Below, in pieces: positions 41,100 through 53,200 of a DNA stretch of 64,000 nt (its first letter is position 1; every line of letters starts with the position of its first letter). This DNA comes from Chitinophagales bacterium (GTDB lineage Bacteria; Bacteroidota; Bacteroidia; Chitinophagales; JADIYW01), in assembly GCA_023957235.1 (NCBI GenBank), contig JAMLHI010000001.1, forward strand, positions 62,001 through 126,000. The letters run 5' to 3'. The notes below the pieces were generated by a model. That model did no database searches. It was not told the origin of the DNA and saw only the letters and a program-made list of their open reading frames with translations. The position numbers and the translations under genes were made by a program.

Positions 41100-42242
41100 A
41101 TGCGAATTGGAATAAATACAAGATTTCTTCTAAAAGACAAACTTGAAGGCATTGGAGTATATACACAAGAAGTGTCCAAGCGATTGGTAAAAATACTTCC
41201 TGAACATGAATGGTTTTTCTTTTTTGACAGAAAATATGATGAAAGTTTTATCCCCAATGAACAAATTCAACCTATTTTAACTTATCCTCCAGCTAGACAT
41301 CCTCTATTATGGTATTGGTGGTTTGAGAAAAGCTTACCTCAAAAATTTAAAAAACATCAAATAGACTTATTTTTTTCTCCAGATGGATATCTCAGTCTCT
41401 CTACTAATATTCCTCAACTTTTGACGATTCATGACATTGCTTTTGAATACTATCCACAAAGCATTCCTTGGTTGGTCAATCAATATTATAGACATTATAC
41501 CCCTCAATTTTGCCAAAAAGCTCAGCATATTTTTACAATCTCTCAACAAACAAAATCAGATTTAGTCAACAATTATACAATTGCGCCTAACAAAATATCT
41601 GTATCTCCCAATGGAGTTTCAGAGATATTCCAACCCTTGTCTGAAATTGAAAAATCTATCATCCAAAATCAATATACCCAAGCGCTACCTTATTTTTTAT
41701 ATGTAGGAGCCATCCATCCTAGAAAGAATGTTATCAGCATATTTCAATCATTTGAAAGATTTAAAGACAACTACCCTAACTCACCACATCAATTAGTAAT
41801 TGTAGGGCGAAAAGCATGGAGCAACTCAGAATTAATGCAATTTTTTGACCAAATGAAGTATCAGAAAGAAGTCATTTGGCTAGAAAATATTCCAAGAAAA
41901 CAATTAATTCAAATTATGGGTGCCGCTACTGCATTGATTTATCTTTCTCTTTATGAAGGATTTGGTCTTCCTATTATTGAATCTATGGCTTGTGGTGTCA
42001 CTTGCATTACCAGCCAAGACTCACCTATGTCAGAAATCCTTCAAGATGGAGGCTTAACTGTAAATCCATTGGATATTGATGAAGTTTCAAATGCCATGAA
42101 TAAGTTGGCGAGCAAGCCATCTTACCTACATACACTGAATATAAAATGTTTAGAAATATCAAAAAATTACACTTGGGATAAATCTGCTATGTCAATTGCT
42201 GAAAAAATAGAACAAATATCAATATCCCAAAGAAATAGATAG
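41100..42242 (+). CDS. Glycosyltransferase family 4
   Basis: This GT-B fold enzyme is 380 aa from ATG 41100 (MRIGINTRFL). It has an N-terminal acceptor domain with GIGVYTQEV. The C-terminal nucleotide-sugar domain has YVGAIHPRKNV and the E-x7-E signature YEGFGLPIIESMACG. The frame is open nine codons further upstream, but the ATG here gives the usual GT4 start. The sugar and acceptor are unknown; cell-envelope polysaccharide synthesis is likely. It is divergent from dnaN. Confidence 0.88.
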   Translation: MRIGINTRFLLKDKLEGIGVYTQEVSKRLVKILPEHEWFFFFDRKYDESFIPNEQIQPILTYPPARHPLLWYWWFEKSLPQKFKKHQIDLFFSPDGYLSLSTNIPQLLTIHDIAFEYYPQSIPWLVNQYYRHYTPQFCQKAQHIFTISQQTKSDLVNNYTIAPNKISVSPNGVSEIFQPLSEIEKSIIQNQYTQALPYFLYVGAIHPRKNVISIFQSFERFKDNYPNSPHQLVIVGRKAWSNSELMQFFDQMKYQKEVIWLENIPRKQLIQIMGAATALIYLSLYEGFGLPIIESMACGVTCITSQDSPMSEILQDGGLTVNPLDIDEVSNAMNKLASKPSYLHTLNIKCLEISKNYTWDKSAMSIAEKIEQISISQRNR

Positions 42243-42302
42243 GTTTTATTCTTATTTTTACACCTTTCCATATTATTTTTTTTCACTTTTATAGCATTCG
42301 CC

Positions 42303-43523
42303 ATGTATCGTTATGATTTCAATCTCCTTTTTAACAACAAAACTGTAGGAATCATCATTGTCAATAAGAATGGAGATATTATTGAAGCTAATTCATTTAC
42401 CTCTGACTTGTTTGGATATTCTCATGAGGAACTTACAAAGATGTCAGTAGAGCAGCTAGTCCCTGCTCAGTCAGCTAAAAATCATAGTGAATACCGTGAA
42501 AAATATGAAAAAAATCCTCATGCAAGAGTTATGGGTGCAGGGATTGAATTATATGGAAGACGAAAAGATGAAAGTATATTCTCCGTTGAAATCAGTCTAA
42601 GTCCATTTGTAAAAGATAATCAATCATTTACAACAGCATTTATTATTGATAATAGTATCAGAAAACAACATGAAGCTAAAATCAATAAACAGAATCAAGA
42701 GTTACAGTTGATAAAAAAAGAACTTCAGCAACTCAATTTGGAATTAGAAGATAAAGTTGTCCAAAGAACTTCAGAATTAGAAGACACACTCTCTAAGCTA
42801 AGAGAATCAAAGAATGAATTAAAAGATGCATTGGATAAAGAAAGAGAACTGGGAGAATTAAAATCTAGATTTCTCAGCATGGCTTCTCATGAATTCAGAA
42901 CCCCATTGAGTACAATTTTATCCTCTGTGGGCTTGATAAAAAGATATATAGATAATAAGCAAACAGAAAAGTGTGAGCGACATATCGACCGAATTAAATC
43001 TTCAGTAGAACATTTGAATGCTGTATTGGAAGATTTTCTCTCCTTGGGCAAAATAGAAGAAGGGCAGATAAAAATGAACAATGAAGATTTTGACATCAAT
43101 GAAGAAATAGAAAACATTGTTGTGGAAATGAGAGATTTGAGTAGAGCAGGTCAGACAATCATTGTATTCCCTTCTGAAAAAACAATATTATTTACCGATA
43201 AGCATCTTTTAAAAATTGCATTTTCCAATTTACTATCTAATGCCATCAAGTTCAGTCCTGAATACAGTACCATAGAAGTCATTTTAGAAAAAGAAGACCA
43301 ACAATTTAAGATTCATGTCAAAGATTATGGTATGGGAATTCCTTTGGATGACCAAAAACACTTATTTCTTAGATTTTTCAGAGCTAGCAACTCTTCCAAT
43401 ATTCAAGGTACTGGACTAGGACTATTTATTGTTAAGAGATATATAGATATCTTAAAAGGAAGCCTTAGCTTTGTCTCAACTCCAAATAAAGGAACAACTA
43501 TAACTATCGCATTGCCATTATGA
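42303..43523 (+). CDS. PAS sensor histidine kinase
   Basis: This soluble kinase is 406 aa. A PAS domain (about 8-118, GIIIVNKNGDIIEAN...) is followed by a long coiled coil (about 122-186). Next are HisKA with phospho-acceptor His196 in SMASHEFRTPLS, and HATPase_c with N box NLLSNAIKFSP, G1 DYGMGIP and G2 GTGLGLFIVK. No membrane segment is seen, so it senses a cytoplasmic signal. Its stop overlaps the response regulator start (ATGA), so the pair is translationally coupled. Confidence 0.93.
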   Translation: MYRYDFNLLFNNKTVGIIIVNKNGDIIEANSFTSDLFGYSHEELTKMSVEQLVPAQSAKNHSEYREKYEKNPHARVMGAGIELYGRRKDESIFSVEISLSPFVKDNQSFTTAFIIDNSIRKQHEAKINKQNQELQLIKKELQQLNLELEDKVVQRTSELEDTLSKLRESKNELKDALDKERELGELKSRFLSMASHEFRTPLSTILSSVGLIKRYIDNKQTEKCERHIDRIKSSVEHLNAVLEDFLSLGKIEEGQIKMNNEDFDINEEIENIVVEMRDLSRAGQTIIVFPSEKTILFTDKHLLKIAFSNLLSNAIKFSPEYSTIEVILEKEDQQFKIHVKDYGMGIPLDDQKHLFLRFFRASNSSNIQGTGLGLFIVKRYIDILKGSLSFVSTPNKGTTITIALPL

Positions 43524-44572
43524 AAAAAATACTAGTCATAGAAGACAATCACGACATCAGAGAAAACATTTGTGAGATATTGGAGCTTTCCAATTATGAA
43601 ACAGTTCACGCACCTAATGGGAAAATTGGAATTAAAATTGCCAAAAGCGAATCTCCTGATTTAATCATTTGTGATATCATGATGCCTGAAGTCGATGGAT
43701 ATGGCGTGTTAAATGCTTTAAATCAAGAAAGCCTTACATCCAAAATACCTTTTATCTTTTTAACAGCAAAATCCGAAAAAGCTGATTTTAGAAAAGGACT
43801 AAGCTTAGGAGCAGATGATTATATCACCAAACCTTTTACTGAGGAGGAGCTTCTTCAAGCTGTTGAGATGAGGTTAAAAAAGTTTGAATCCTTTAAACAT
43901 AGTATTACAAGTCCACATACCACTTCGACCTCTGAAAGAAGCTTTTCACCTGTAGATCTTGATGTACTATTAGATTTGGAGAACAGAGAGGTGAAAAAAT
44001 TCAAGAAAAAAGATTTTTTATACAATGTTGGACAAAGACCTTCTCATCTTTATTATCTTAAAAAAGGTGCTATAAAAACTTATCGCATTCATGAAGACGG
44101 AAAGGAATTAATTACAGATATCCATAAACCCAATTCATATTTTGGATATTATGCGCTACTGAAAGAAATTTCATATTTAGATTATGGTGAATTTATTGAA
44201 CCTTCTGAAGTCATCTTGATACCAAAGAATGATTTTTTAAACCTCATTTATAATAACATGGATATTGCTCAGCAATTCATGAAAAGACTGACTAATGATA
44301 TAGTTGAAAAAGAAGAACAACTTTTACACATGGCTTATGCTACATTACGACAAAGAGTTGCTAGAACCCTCTGTGAATTATATTCCAAGTTTAAAAACGA
44401 AAATAACGAAGCAGTCATAACTCTGACAAGAGAAGAAATTTCCAAATATATTGGAACAGCGAGAGAGTCATTCATTCGCATCATGAGTGACTTAAAGAAT
44501 TTGGGTGTTTTAGAAATTATTGAAGGAGATATTGTTATAAAAAACATTAAAAAATTGGAAGCTTTACAATAA
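43520..44572 (+). CDS. Response regulator with CRP-type output
   Basis: This 350-aa protein has a receiver domain (1-120) with Asp52 in ICDIMMPEVDG, Thr82 and Lys104. A cyclic-nucleotide-binding-like beta roll (about 140-255) and a CRP/FNR winged helix-turn-helix (about 270-345, EEISKYIGTARESFIRIMSDL) follow. The beta roll lacks an obvious cAMP phosphate-binding RxA arginine motif, so it may be a structural linker. It is presumably phosphorylated by the kinase upstream and then binds DNA as a dimer. Confidence 0.92.
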   Translation: MKKILVIEDNHDIRENICEILELSNYETVHAPNGKIGIKIAKSESPDLIICDIMMPEVDGYGVLNALNQESLTSKIPFIFLTAKSEKADFRKGLSLGADDYITKPFTEEELLQAVEMRLKKFESFKHSITSPHTTSTSERSFSPVDLDVLLDLENREVKKFKKKDFLYNVGQRPSHLYYLKKGAIKTYRIHEDGKELITDIHKPNSYFGYYALLKEISYLDYGEFIEPSEVILIPKNDFLNLIYNNMDIAQQFMKRLTNDIVEKEEQLLHMAYATLRQRVARTLCELYSKFKNENNEAVITLTREEISKYIGTARESFIRIMSDLKNLGVLEIIEGDIVIKNIKKLEALQ

Positions 44573-44675
44573 TACATTACTTAATATTTTTAGCATTTGA
44601 AATCAGTATTGGTTTAAAACAAAGGCATTGAAAGATAAGAGTTGCCAAACATATCAATTTCATTATCTAATTCTT

Positions 44676-44683
44676 TAGTTTTG
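44676..44683 (+). promoter_or_regulatory. -7 box TAGTTTTG of the murF-alr gene
   Basis: TAGTTTTG is an exact TAnnTTTG match, giving a start about 20 nt before the TTG initiation codon at 44713. No convincing TTTG is seen at -33. Confidence 0.45.
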
Positions 44684-44712
44684 TATAGAATAGTCCTTAA
44701 AAATTATACCCT

Positions 44713-47181
44713 TTGAGAGAATATTTTATTGAAGAGATAGCACAAGCCATACAAGGTAAGATTGTAGGGAAATCATTCTCTCATTCAATAAATTTGATAG
44801 CCATAGATTCACGTAGGCTACTCAATCCAGCTAAGACTTTATTCATCGCTTTGGCAGGGAAAAATAAAGATGGTCATCAATATATTTCCGATGCATACAT
44901 AAAAGGAGTCCGCGTATTTATTGTAGAACATATCGATCCTGATTTATTTCAAGATGCCGTCTTTATCCTTGTAAAAAATCCTTTAATTGCTTTACAACGA
45001 TTTGCTATCCATCACCGTAGTCAATTCAATATTCCAGTCATTGGCATTACTGGAAGCAATGGAAAAACAATAGTCAAAGAGTGGCTCTATCAATTGCTAA
45101 GCCCTGAATTCGATGTATGCAGAAGCCCCAAAAGTTACAATTCTCAGCTTGGCGTTCCATTATCTGTGATTCAAATGGAAAAACATCATAGTCTTTCCAT
45201 ATTTGAAGCAGGTATATCGACCATTCATGAGATGGGAAATCTAGCCAAAATCATTCAGCCTACCATTGGGATATTTACTAATATAGGCCCAGCACACGAT
45301 GCAGGATTTAAAAATCAAGAAGAAAAAATAAGTGAAAAGATACAGTTATTTAAAGATTGTCAACTTTTAATTTATTGTAGTGACCATCATGCTATTGGTA
45401 ATGAGATTTCTAAAGAGATAAAGACAGCCACATGGGGATGGAGCAAGGACTCTAAATATCAAATTGTTTCCCAAACTCTTCATCATAATATCACCAATAT
45501 TGAGATTCAATCACCAGACAAATATTATCAATTTAACATCCCTTTCTCAGAAAAGGCATATATAGAAAATTGTTTGCATTGTATCATCTTGATGATTGAA
45601 TTAAACATCAGTCCTTTGCTCATCGAAGCTAGAATAGCACAATTGCGTATTCTTCCGATGCGAATGGAATTGAAGTATGGGATCAATGATTGCGTAGTAA
45701 TTGATGACAGTTATAGTGCTGACCTACTGTCCTTAGAAACTGCTCTCGAATTTTACAATCAACAAGAAGGCAAGAAAAAACGCACATTAATTATCTCCTC
45801 TTTTGTTCAATCTGGAATGACAGATATACAACTATTAGAAAAATTAATAGAAATAATCCGTCAGCAAAAATTTCAAAAAATCATTTTTGTCGGAGAATTA
45901 TTCCTTCAATATTATAACAAACTCAGCTCTCTGAAAGCCGAAATTCATTGTTTTACTACTACAGAAGATTTGCTGAGTCAAATTGATGGAATACATTTTG
46001 ACAGAGAATTGATTCTGATTAAAGGAGCTAGACAGTTTCAGTTTGAGAGAGTTTCTTACCAATTATTAGGACAGTCTCATCGGACAGTATTTGAGATAGA
46101 CTTGAATGCATTGTCAGAAAATTTTGACATTTTTAAATCCTTTTTAAAGAAAGAAACAGGTATTATCCCAATGGTCAAAGCCTTTTCATACGGAATAGGG
46201 AGTGTAGAAGTCGCCACTATTTTAGAAGAGAAAGGAGTTGACTATCTAGCAGTTGCATACGTTGATGAAGGTCGGCAATTGAGAGAAGGAGGTATTTCTA
46301 CTCGTATCATCGTGATGAACCCTTCTATTCAAGATTTCTCTAAAATGGTAGAATTTCAACTAGAGCCTGAAATTTACCATATATCAATATTGGAATCTTT
46401 AATATTCTATCTTGAAACCAATGGCTACAATAGTTATTTCCCTATTCATTTAAAAATAGAATCTGGGATGAATAGATTAGGGTTTCAGTCCTTCGCTATC
46501 AACAATTTAATTCAAACGCTTCTCAACCAAGATGTAGTTAAAGTGGCGACCATCTTTTCTCATCTTGCAGCCTCAGATGAACCCGAAATGGACGATTTCA
46601 CTCATGAACAATTAAGTCGCTTTGAAGAAATTAGTAAAAAAATAATTAGCTCTCTTGATTATTCTATAAAGCGACATATTTTAAACTCTTCAGGTATTAT
46701 TCGGTTTACAGATTATCAATATGACTACGTCCGTTTAGGAATTGGATTATATGGAGTAGATAGTTCACATTCTATCCAGTCTAAGCTAACAACTATTGGC
46801 ACATTAAAAACTACTATATCCCAAATAAAAGATATTCCCATAGGAGAAACAATTGGATATGGAAGAAAAGGACATAAAGATCACCCAATTAAAATTGCGG
46901 TTATAGCAATAGGATATGCAGACGGATATGACAGACGATTTAGCAATGGAATAGGTGAAGTATTTATTAAAGGTCAAAGAGCAAAAATCATCGGAAATAT
47001 CTGCATGGATATGTGTATGGCAGACGTTACTCATATTGCTAATATTAAAGAGGGAGATGAAGTGGAGATTTATGGAAAAAATATTTCTATCATAGAGAGT
47101 GCAGAGAAAATTGGTACTATCCCTTATGAATTGCTCACTAAAATATCAAGAAGAGTAAGAAGAATGTATTTTTGGAATTAA
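44713..47181 (+). CDS. Bifunctional MurF ligase / alanine racemase
   Basis: The first half (about 1-450) is MurF, which adds D-Ala-D-Ala to UDP-MurNAc-tripeptide. It carries P-loop GITGSNGKT (111-119) and FTNIGPAHDAGF. The second half (about 455-822) is a PLP-dependent alanine racemase with PLP lysine Lys489 in IPMVKAFSYG, SGMNRLGF, GIGLYG and the catalytic Tyr region ETIGYGRKG. One polypeptide thus makes D-Ala and attaches D-Ala-D-Ala, a fusion known in Bacteroidota. Initiation is at TTG; no upstream or nearby ATG gives the complete MurF N-terminus. Confidence 0.93.
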   Translation: MREYFIEEIAQAIQGKIVGKSFSHSINLIAIDSRRLLNPAKTLFIALAGKNKDGHQYISDAYIKGVRVFIVEHIDPDLFQDAVFILVKNPLIALQRFAIHHRSQFNIPVIGITGSNGKTIVKEWLYQLLSPEFDVCRSPKSYNSQLGVPLSVIQMEKHHSLSIFEAGISTIHEMGNLAKIIQPTIGIFTNIGPAHDAGFKNQEEKISEKIQLFKDCQLLIYCSDHHAIGNEISKEIKTATWGWSKDSKYQIVSQTLHHNITNIEIQSPDKYYQFNIPFSEKAYIENCLHCIILMIELNISPLLIEARIAQLRILPMRMELKYGINDCVVIDDSYSADLLSLETALEFYNQQEGKKKRTLIISSFVQSGMTDIQLLEKLIEIIRQQKFQKIIFVGELFLQYYNKLSSLKAEIHCFTTTEDLLSQIDGIHFDRELILIKGARQFQFERVSYQLLGQSHRTVFEIDLNALSENFDIFKSFLKKETGIIPMVKAFSYGIGSVEVATILEEKGVDYLAVAYVDEGRQLREGGISTRIIVMNPSIQDFSKMVEFQLEPEIYHISILESLIFYLETNGYNSYFPIHLKIESGMNRLGFQSFAINNLIQTLLNQDVVKVATIFSHLAASDEPEMDDFTHEQLSRFEEISKKIISSLDYSIKRHILNSSGIIRFTDYQYDYVRLGIGLYGVDSSHSIQSKLTTIGTLKTTISQIKDIPIGETIGYGRKGHKDHPIKIAVIAIGYADGYDRRFSNGIGEVFIKGQRAKIIGNICMDMCMADVTHIANIKEGDEVEIYGKNISIIESAEKIGTIPYELLTKISRRVRRMYFWN

Positions 47182-47286
47182 TTTTCTAATTATCAAGAAA
47201 AAACAACTACATAATTCTATTGTATTTTAAAAAAATTAATTTCAAGTCATTAACTTTAAACGTTCTATAATTTTAGTGACTTTCTA

Positions 47287-50200
47287 ATGCTTAAACGTTT
47301 TTTTACAACAATAATATTATTTTTATTATTATTCACTTTAAAATCTGCCGATTTTTACTGGATAGGAGGAGATGGAGTGACTGGTGGGTCTTATGCAAAT
47401 CCTAAAAGTGGGAGTTGGAGTATTTTGAGCAACTGGAGAGATTCAACAATTGGAGGAAATATCCCTAGCAGTGTTCCATCCAGTAAAGACGATGTTTATA
47501 TTAATACTCCTAGTGCAGCAGTCACAATTAATATTCCTTCATCAGAGATTTTTTCAAAAAATTTCACTTTTAATGGGAAGGGGAAAGTTTCATTTGACCT
47601 CCCTAGTAATACTGCAATCAATTGCAAAGGTTCTTTTACTTGGAACGACTCAGGAGAGCTAACAATGGGAACCAATTCTAATATTAATATTGGAGAGTCT
47701 ATTACAATTGGAACTACGGCTAAAATAACCTTCCCTCCTGGTCTAAACTATATTAACTTAATTGGTGATGGAGGAAGTTTTAATATCAATACTAATAATG
47801 TATTACTAAATGTCTATAACTTTATTATAAACCCAACCGAACCTAATACTAATTATATATTTACGAGTCCTCTAAATACTTCTCGCTTAGTTATTAATGC
47901 AGGTATTATTGACTTTGGAAACTATAATTATAACTTAGCATTTTTCTATACTGATAATATTGGTTCAAGAGTATTAAATTTTAACAATTCCAAATTTGAC
48001 ATCTCTAATACGTTTAGAGTCGGAGGAAACGGTCTTGTTGTAAATTCTGGAAATTCTGAAATTATACTCAATAACAATTCATCTTTTATTTTCAACTCTA
48101 CTATTCCATTGAAATTTAATAGAGTTACAACTAAAAACAATATCCCAACAGCTGTAGCAGCAACTATTAACTCATTAACATCTCCAGGATTACTTGAGTT
48201 TCAAGTTGTCAATATATTTCACCCATTAAAAGTAATCGCTAGAGGAATATCAATTGATACGGTTGTTTTTAACGGTAGTACTTCCCTTTCCTTACCTTCA
48301 AAAGATATTGTGCCTGGCAATAATTTTAATAAAATCAATAAAGCTATCGTTTCAACAGCTGGTTGTTCTTTACCATTATTAGAGAATTTAGGTGTAGGTG
48401 TAGTTGATTTAAGGTTAAGTGGAGGTCTAAATACGAATGCATTAGGAACAAAAAACATTCATGTTACAACTGGAAGTTTGACTGTCAACACATGGGCTGA
48501 CATAGGAGATAATTTGAATATTTCTGGAACATCTTCAAGTACGCCTACGGACTACTATTGGGTAAATGCCACAGGCAATATGAAATGGAGTGATAAGAAT
48601 AATTGGAGAATTGGCAGCTGCTCTGGAGCCATCCCTTCTTGCCCTCCTAGTTTCAATGATAATGTTTTTATTGATGGGTGCGGTCCGGGGATTGATAGAA
48701 TCAATATGGACATAGAAGGAAGTGCTAACAATATTACTTGGACGAATAATATTGCTAATGGACAAACTATCTTAATAGGCACTGAAGACTTAAATGTTTA
48801 TGGGAGTTTTGATATTCAAAAGAATGGGTTGCTTATTACACATTCTAAAAATATCAACTTTAATGGTAAAAATAATAGTATTTATTCAGGGACAACCAAT
48901 ATTTCTTCCAACATTATTATTAATTCTTCAGGTGTTTTCAATATCAATAATGATTTGAAAACGAAAGGAAATTTTGTTCAAAAATATGGTACACTTAACA
49001 CTAATAACTTTAATATCAATTGCTTAACATTTACTAGTGGGGATCCTGATTACAACTACTTTCTTTCCCAAACTTGTAAGCCAACCAGGACATTAAACTT
49101 GGGTTCTTCAACAATTACAATGTCATCAGGAGGCAACAGCAACCCTCTATTGATATACGCAGGTAATTTATCATTATCTGCCAACACCTCCACATTTATA
49201 CTAACAGGTTCAGGAACTTCCAATGATATACTATCTGCAACCATTTATTCAACTTGTCAAACAAAAAACTTACCCTGGAATAATCTTTTCTTTATAGGCA
49301 ATGGAAATTATACTCAATCCATTGATATTAATCAACCAAATAGTCTTAGAAATAGCTTTAAGAATATTCGATTTAGCTCTAATGGAAAGACTAGCTCTTA
49401 TCTTTCTTATGATACTTTATTCATTCGCTCTGGAAAAGTATATTCATTGAATGCAGCTGCAGCTGGAGTCCAGCATATTATTAATAACACTATAGAGATT
49501 GAAGGAACGACAACTTGTGATGCTTTAACATTTATTCAAGGAACAACATTTCCAATCACTTTACGAAAAACTGCTGGAACTTTACAATTGAATAATGTCA
49601 TATTAAGAAATGTTATTGGAACAGGTGGTGCAACTTTTAATGCTGTTCAGTCTGTTAATGCTGGAAATGTAACAAATTTTAATTTTAGCTCTTCTATTCC
49701 AAATTCAGATTATTATTGGAACAATTCCTCAGGTGGTGATTGGAATGACTGTAACAATTGGTCAATAGGCTCCCCTTCAGGACCTAATCCTACAGTATTG
49801 CCTTCTCCAGTCACTAATGTACACTTTACAATTCCAATCAATGGTACAGTTCAGGTTTCTGCTACTTCCTTTTGCAAAGATATGTCTTGGACCTTGCCGT
49901 CTGGAAATGCAATTTTTGCAGGAGACAACCCTGTCTATATTTTTGGCTCAATGACTTTAGAAAGTAATGCTAAACTCAATTGGCAATACAATGGTTATTT
50001 ATATTTCACATCTGATGTATCCAATAATAGTATTCAATTCAATAATCAAATCCTTAATAATCATATCTATTTTATAGGAAATGGAGATTATACGTTAAAA
50101 GATGATTTAAAGTTAGGTAAAGGAGCCAACATCAATGATTACTATAATATAATAATTGAAAATGGGACTTTTAGTACTGGAGGTTTCAATATTCAAGCTG

Positions 50201-53200
50201 GCAGCTTTATCTCAAATACAGATTATCCTAGAAATATTCACCTTGGTAATTCAACGATTACTACTTTAATTGGAGGTGTTACAATCAATGGAAATAATCT
50301 CAATCTAAACTCTGGCACTTCTACCTTTATCTGTAATAGTAGTTTCAATATTAGAAATAAAGGAGTAAATATCTATAATATTCTTTTTAATGGGACTGGC
50401 TCAAAGGATGCCTTAAATTATACGAGTACTGTTCCTTCTGCACCTCTTCCTTTTTATAACAATGTTACTTTTCTAAATAATGGTAGCATTAAAGGAAATC
50501 ATATTTATGATACTTTAGAATTTTCTACTGGAAAAACATATAAAATAGAGTCCAATTCAGTTCAAAAAATCATTAAAACCTTAATTGCTTCTGGCACTCC
50601 TTGTGAATACACAACTATTCAAGGGACAATATCTGGTCAAACTGCAGGATTCTTCAAAACTACAGGAAACGATATACACCTTTATCAAGTTTACCTAGTT
50701 GATATTGCAGGATTAAAAACAAATCCAAACGATGGAACCTCAAGCACTTCATCATACTTCGCATCAGGTAACAGCACTTCAAATGGTAATACACCAGGAT
50801 GGACAATCGGAGAATCACCTGATTTTAAATTTGGATTTGGAGGAGGAAAGATAGACTCCCTAAAATGTACCGATTTCCCTTATACTATTTCTACTTCAAC
50901 TTTTTACAAACCCAACTCTTATTTATGGGGAGATGGTAGTACTGCTTCAACATTTGTAGCCACAAAACCAGGCAAATATACTTTAACGGCATTCTATGAA
51001 AATAATTGCAAATACACTGACTCTATTTATTTATTCCTTAATGATATTGCTGATTTTAATATTAATTTCAAAAACCCAACTTGCTACAACTCTACTAATG
51101 GTGTATTAGAAATTGTTCCATCTGACACTCAAAAGCATAGCTATGTCTGGAAAAACTTACCGGATACAACTGCAAAAATTTCAAATTTATCTTCAGGCAC
51201 TTATTCTGTTACAGTCAATAAAGGAATTTGCACAAAAAATGATTCTATCAAAATATTTAAAGATACAATAGATGTCATTTTGACTCCTACAGACCCAGGA
51301 TGTCTTAATCAAGATGGTCAAATTCAAGCTACCCCTATCAACACACAAGGAAATGTAACATATATATGGACTCCTTCAAGCGCAGGCAATACCGCTATAG
51401 TAACTGGGCTTAGCGGAGGAGATTATCAACTACAAATTGTGGATGACTCCCTCTGCTCTATTACAGACTCTGCTCATTTAACTTTTATCCCTTTGCCAAC
51501 CGTTACATTCAATGCAATTCCTGATTTTTGTGAGAATAACAATTCAACTATAGATCTCAGCAATTGGGTTACTCCTTCTGGAGGTCGTTTTTTCGGTAAT
51601 GGTATTACTGGGACATCCTTTCTTCCTAGCAATGCTGGCAAAGGAACTCATTTATTGTCATACGAAATAAGCGATATTAATAATTGTAAAGATACTGCCT
51701 CCATTAATGCCCTAGTCAATGACACTTCTATTGTACAGATTTCTAAGGCTATTTGTGAGCTAGATTCATTTCAAGTAGGAAGTAATTACTATAATAAAAC
51801 TGGAACTTATTCCACGATACTAAGCAAATCCAATGGCTGTGACTCTTTAGTCATCCTCCAGCTCACTACTATTCCTCTACCAGATACAACTATCGTTCAT
51901 CTTACAGATTGCGAGGGCAATACTATCAGTTTGCCTGATAGTAGTCTTTTTGTTTCAGACACTGTTCATTCAATTACATTTAAAAATTTTGTCAACTGCG
52001 ATAGTACAGTAAGATACCAACTCTCATTTATACCTAAAATTAGAAATACTGTTCAAGAAGAAATTTGCGATGGAGATATATTTTCTTTTGGAAATGCCAA
52101 TTTGACAACATCAGGAATCTATATTGACACTTTCCCTTCAGTAGTTAATTGTGATTCTATTGTAACGCTCAACCTTATTGTTCATTCTCTTTCCCCTATC
52201 ACCTCTGTAGCTGTTCAGGGTTGTGAAGGAAAAACGGTGACTTTACCTGATGGATTTGTAATGAGTACAGATGGTTCACATGATATTATTCTATCAGATA
52301 TTCATAAATGTGACAGTATAATCAGATACAATGTATTTTTTGTAAAAACAATTCAAGTTGCCATAAAAGACACTATTTGTGATAATCAAATATATACTTT
52401 AGGCACCCAAAAGCTACAAGTTTCAGGTGTATATTCTGAAACCTTTGTGTCCTCAGCTGGATGTGATTCAATTGTAACTCTGACACTTGAAGTTCTACCT
52501 ACTTATCCTCTGAAAACCTATCTTTTTGAACCATGCGAAGGAGATTCTATCACTTTGCCAGACGGCTCAAAAGTTTATTCAAATAGTATTCAGACCTTTC
52601 ATTTACAAGCTTTTTATGGTTGTGACAGTATAGTGCAATATGATGTGCGCTTTAAACCAATTTTAAAAGAAACTATCTCAAAAACAATATGCGCTAATGA
52701 GTTTTTTAATTTCAATGGTCAATTGATTAACTCAAACGGAATATATCTTGATACCATTTTGTCTTCTATAAATTGTGATTCTATTATTACACTTCAACTG
52801 ACAGTAGTTCCTTTACCCGACACTACAATATTAGATATTCTCAGATGTAACGGAGACACCTTCACATTCCCTGATAGTTCTTCAACAAGTGTTTCACAAT
52901 CCAAAGATTTTAAATATTTTACAGCGAATAATTGCGATAGTATCGTCAGATACAAAGTATTATTCTTGGATAAAATTACAAATACTGTATTAGATACTAT
53001 CTGTGCCAATCAAACTTATACTTTTGGTGGAACAACCTTTAATACAACTGGTATTTATACCCATACTTTCCAAGCATCTATCGGTTGCGACTCTATCGTG
53101 ACTCTTCATCTTCAGGTTAATCCATTACCTCCTATTTTCCCAATCAACCTTAGCCCATGTGAAGGTGATACAGTCATATTACCTGACAATAGCACTTTTA

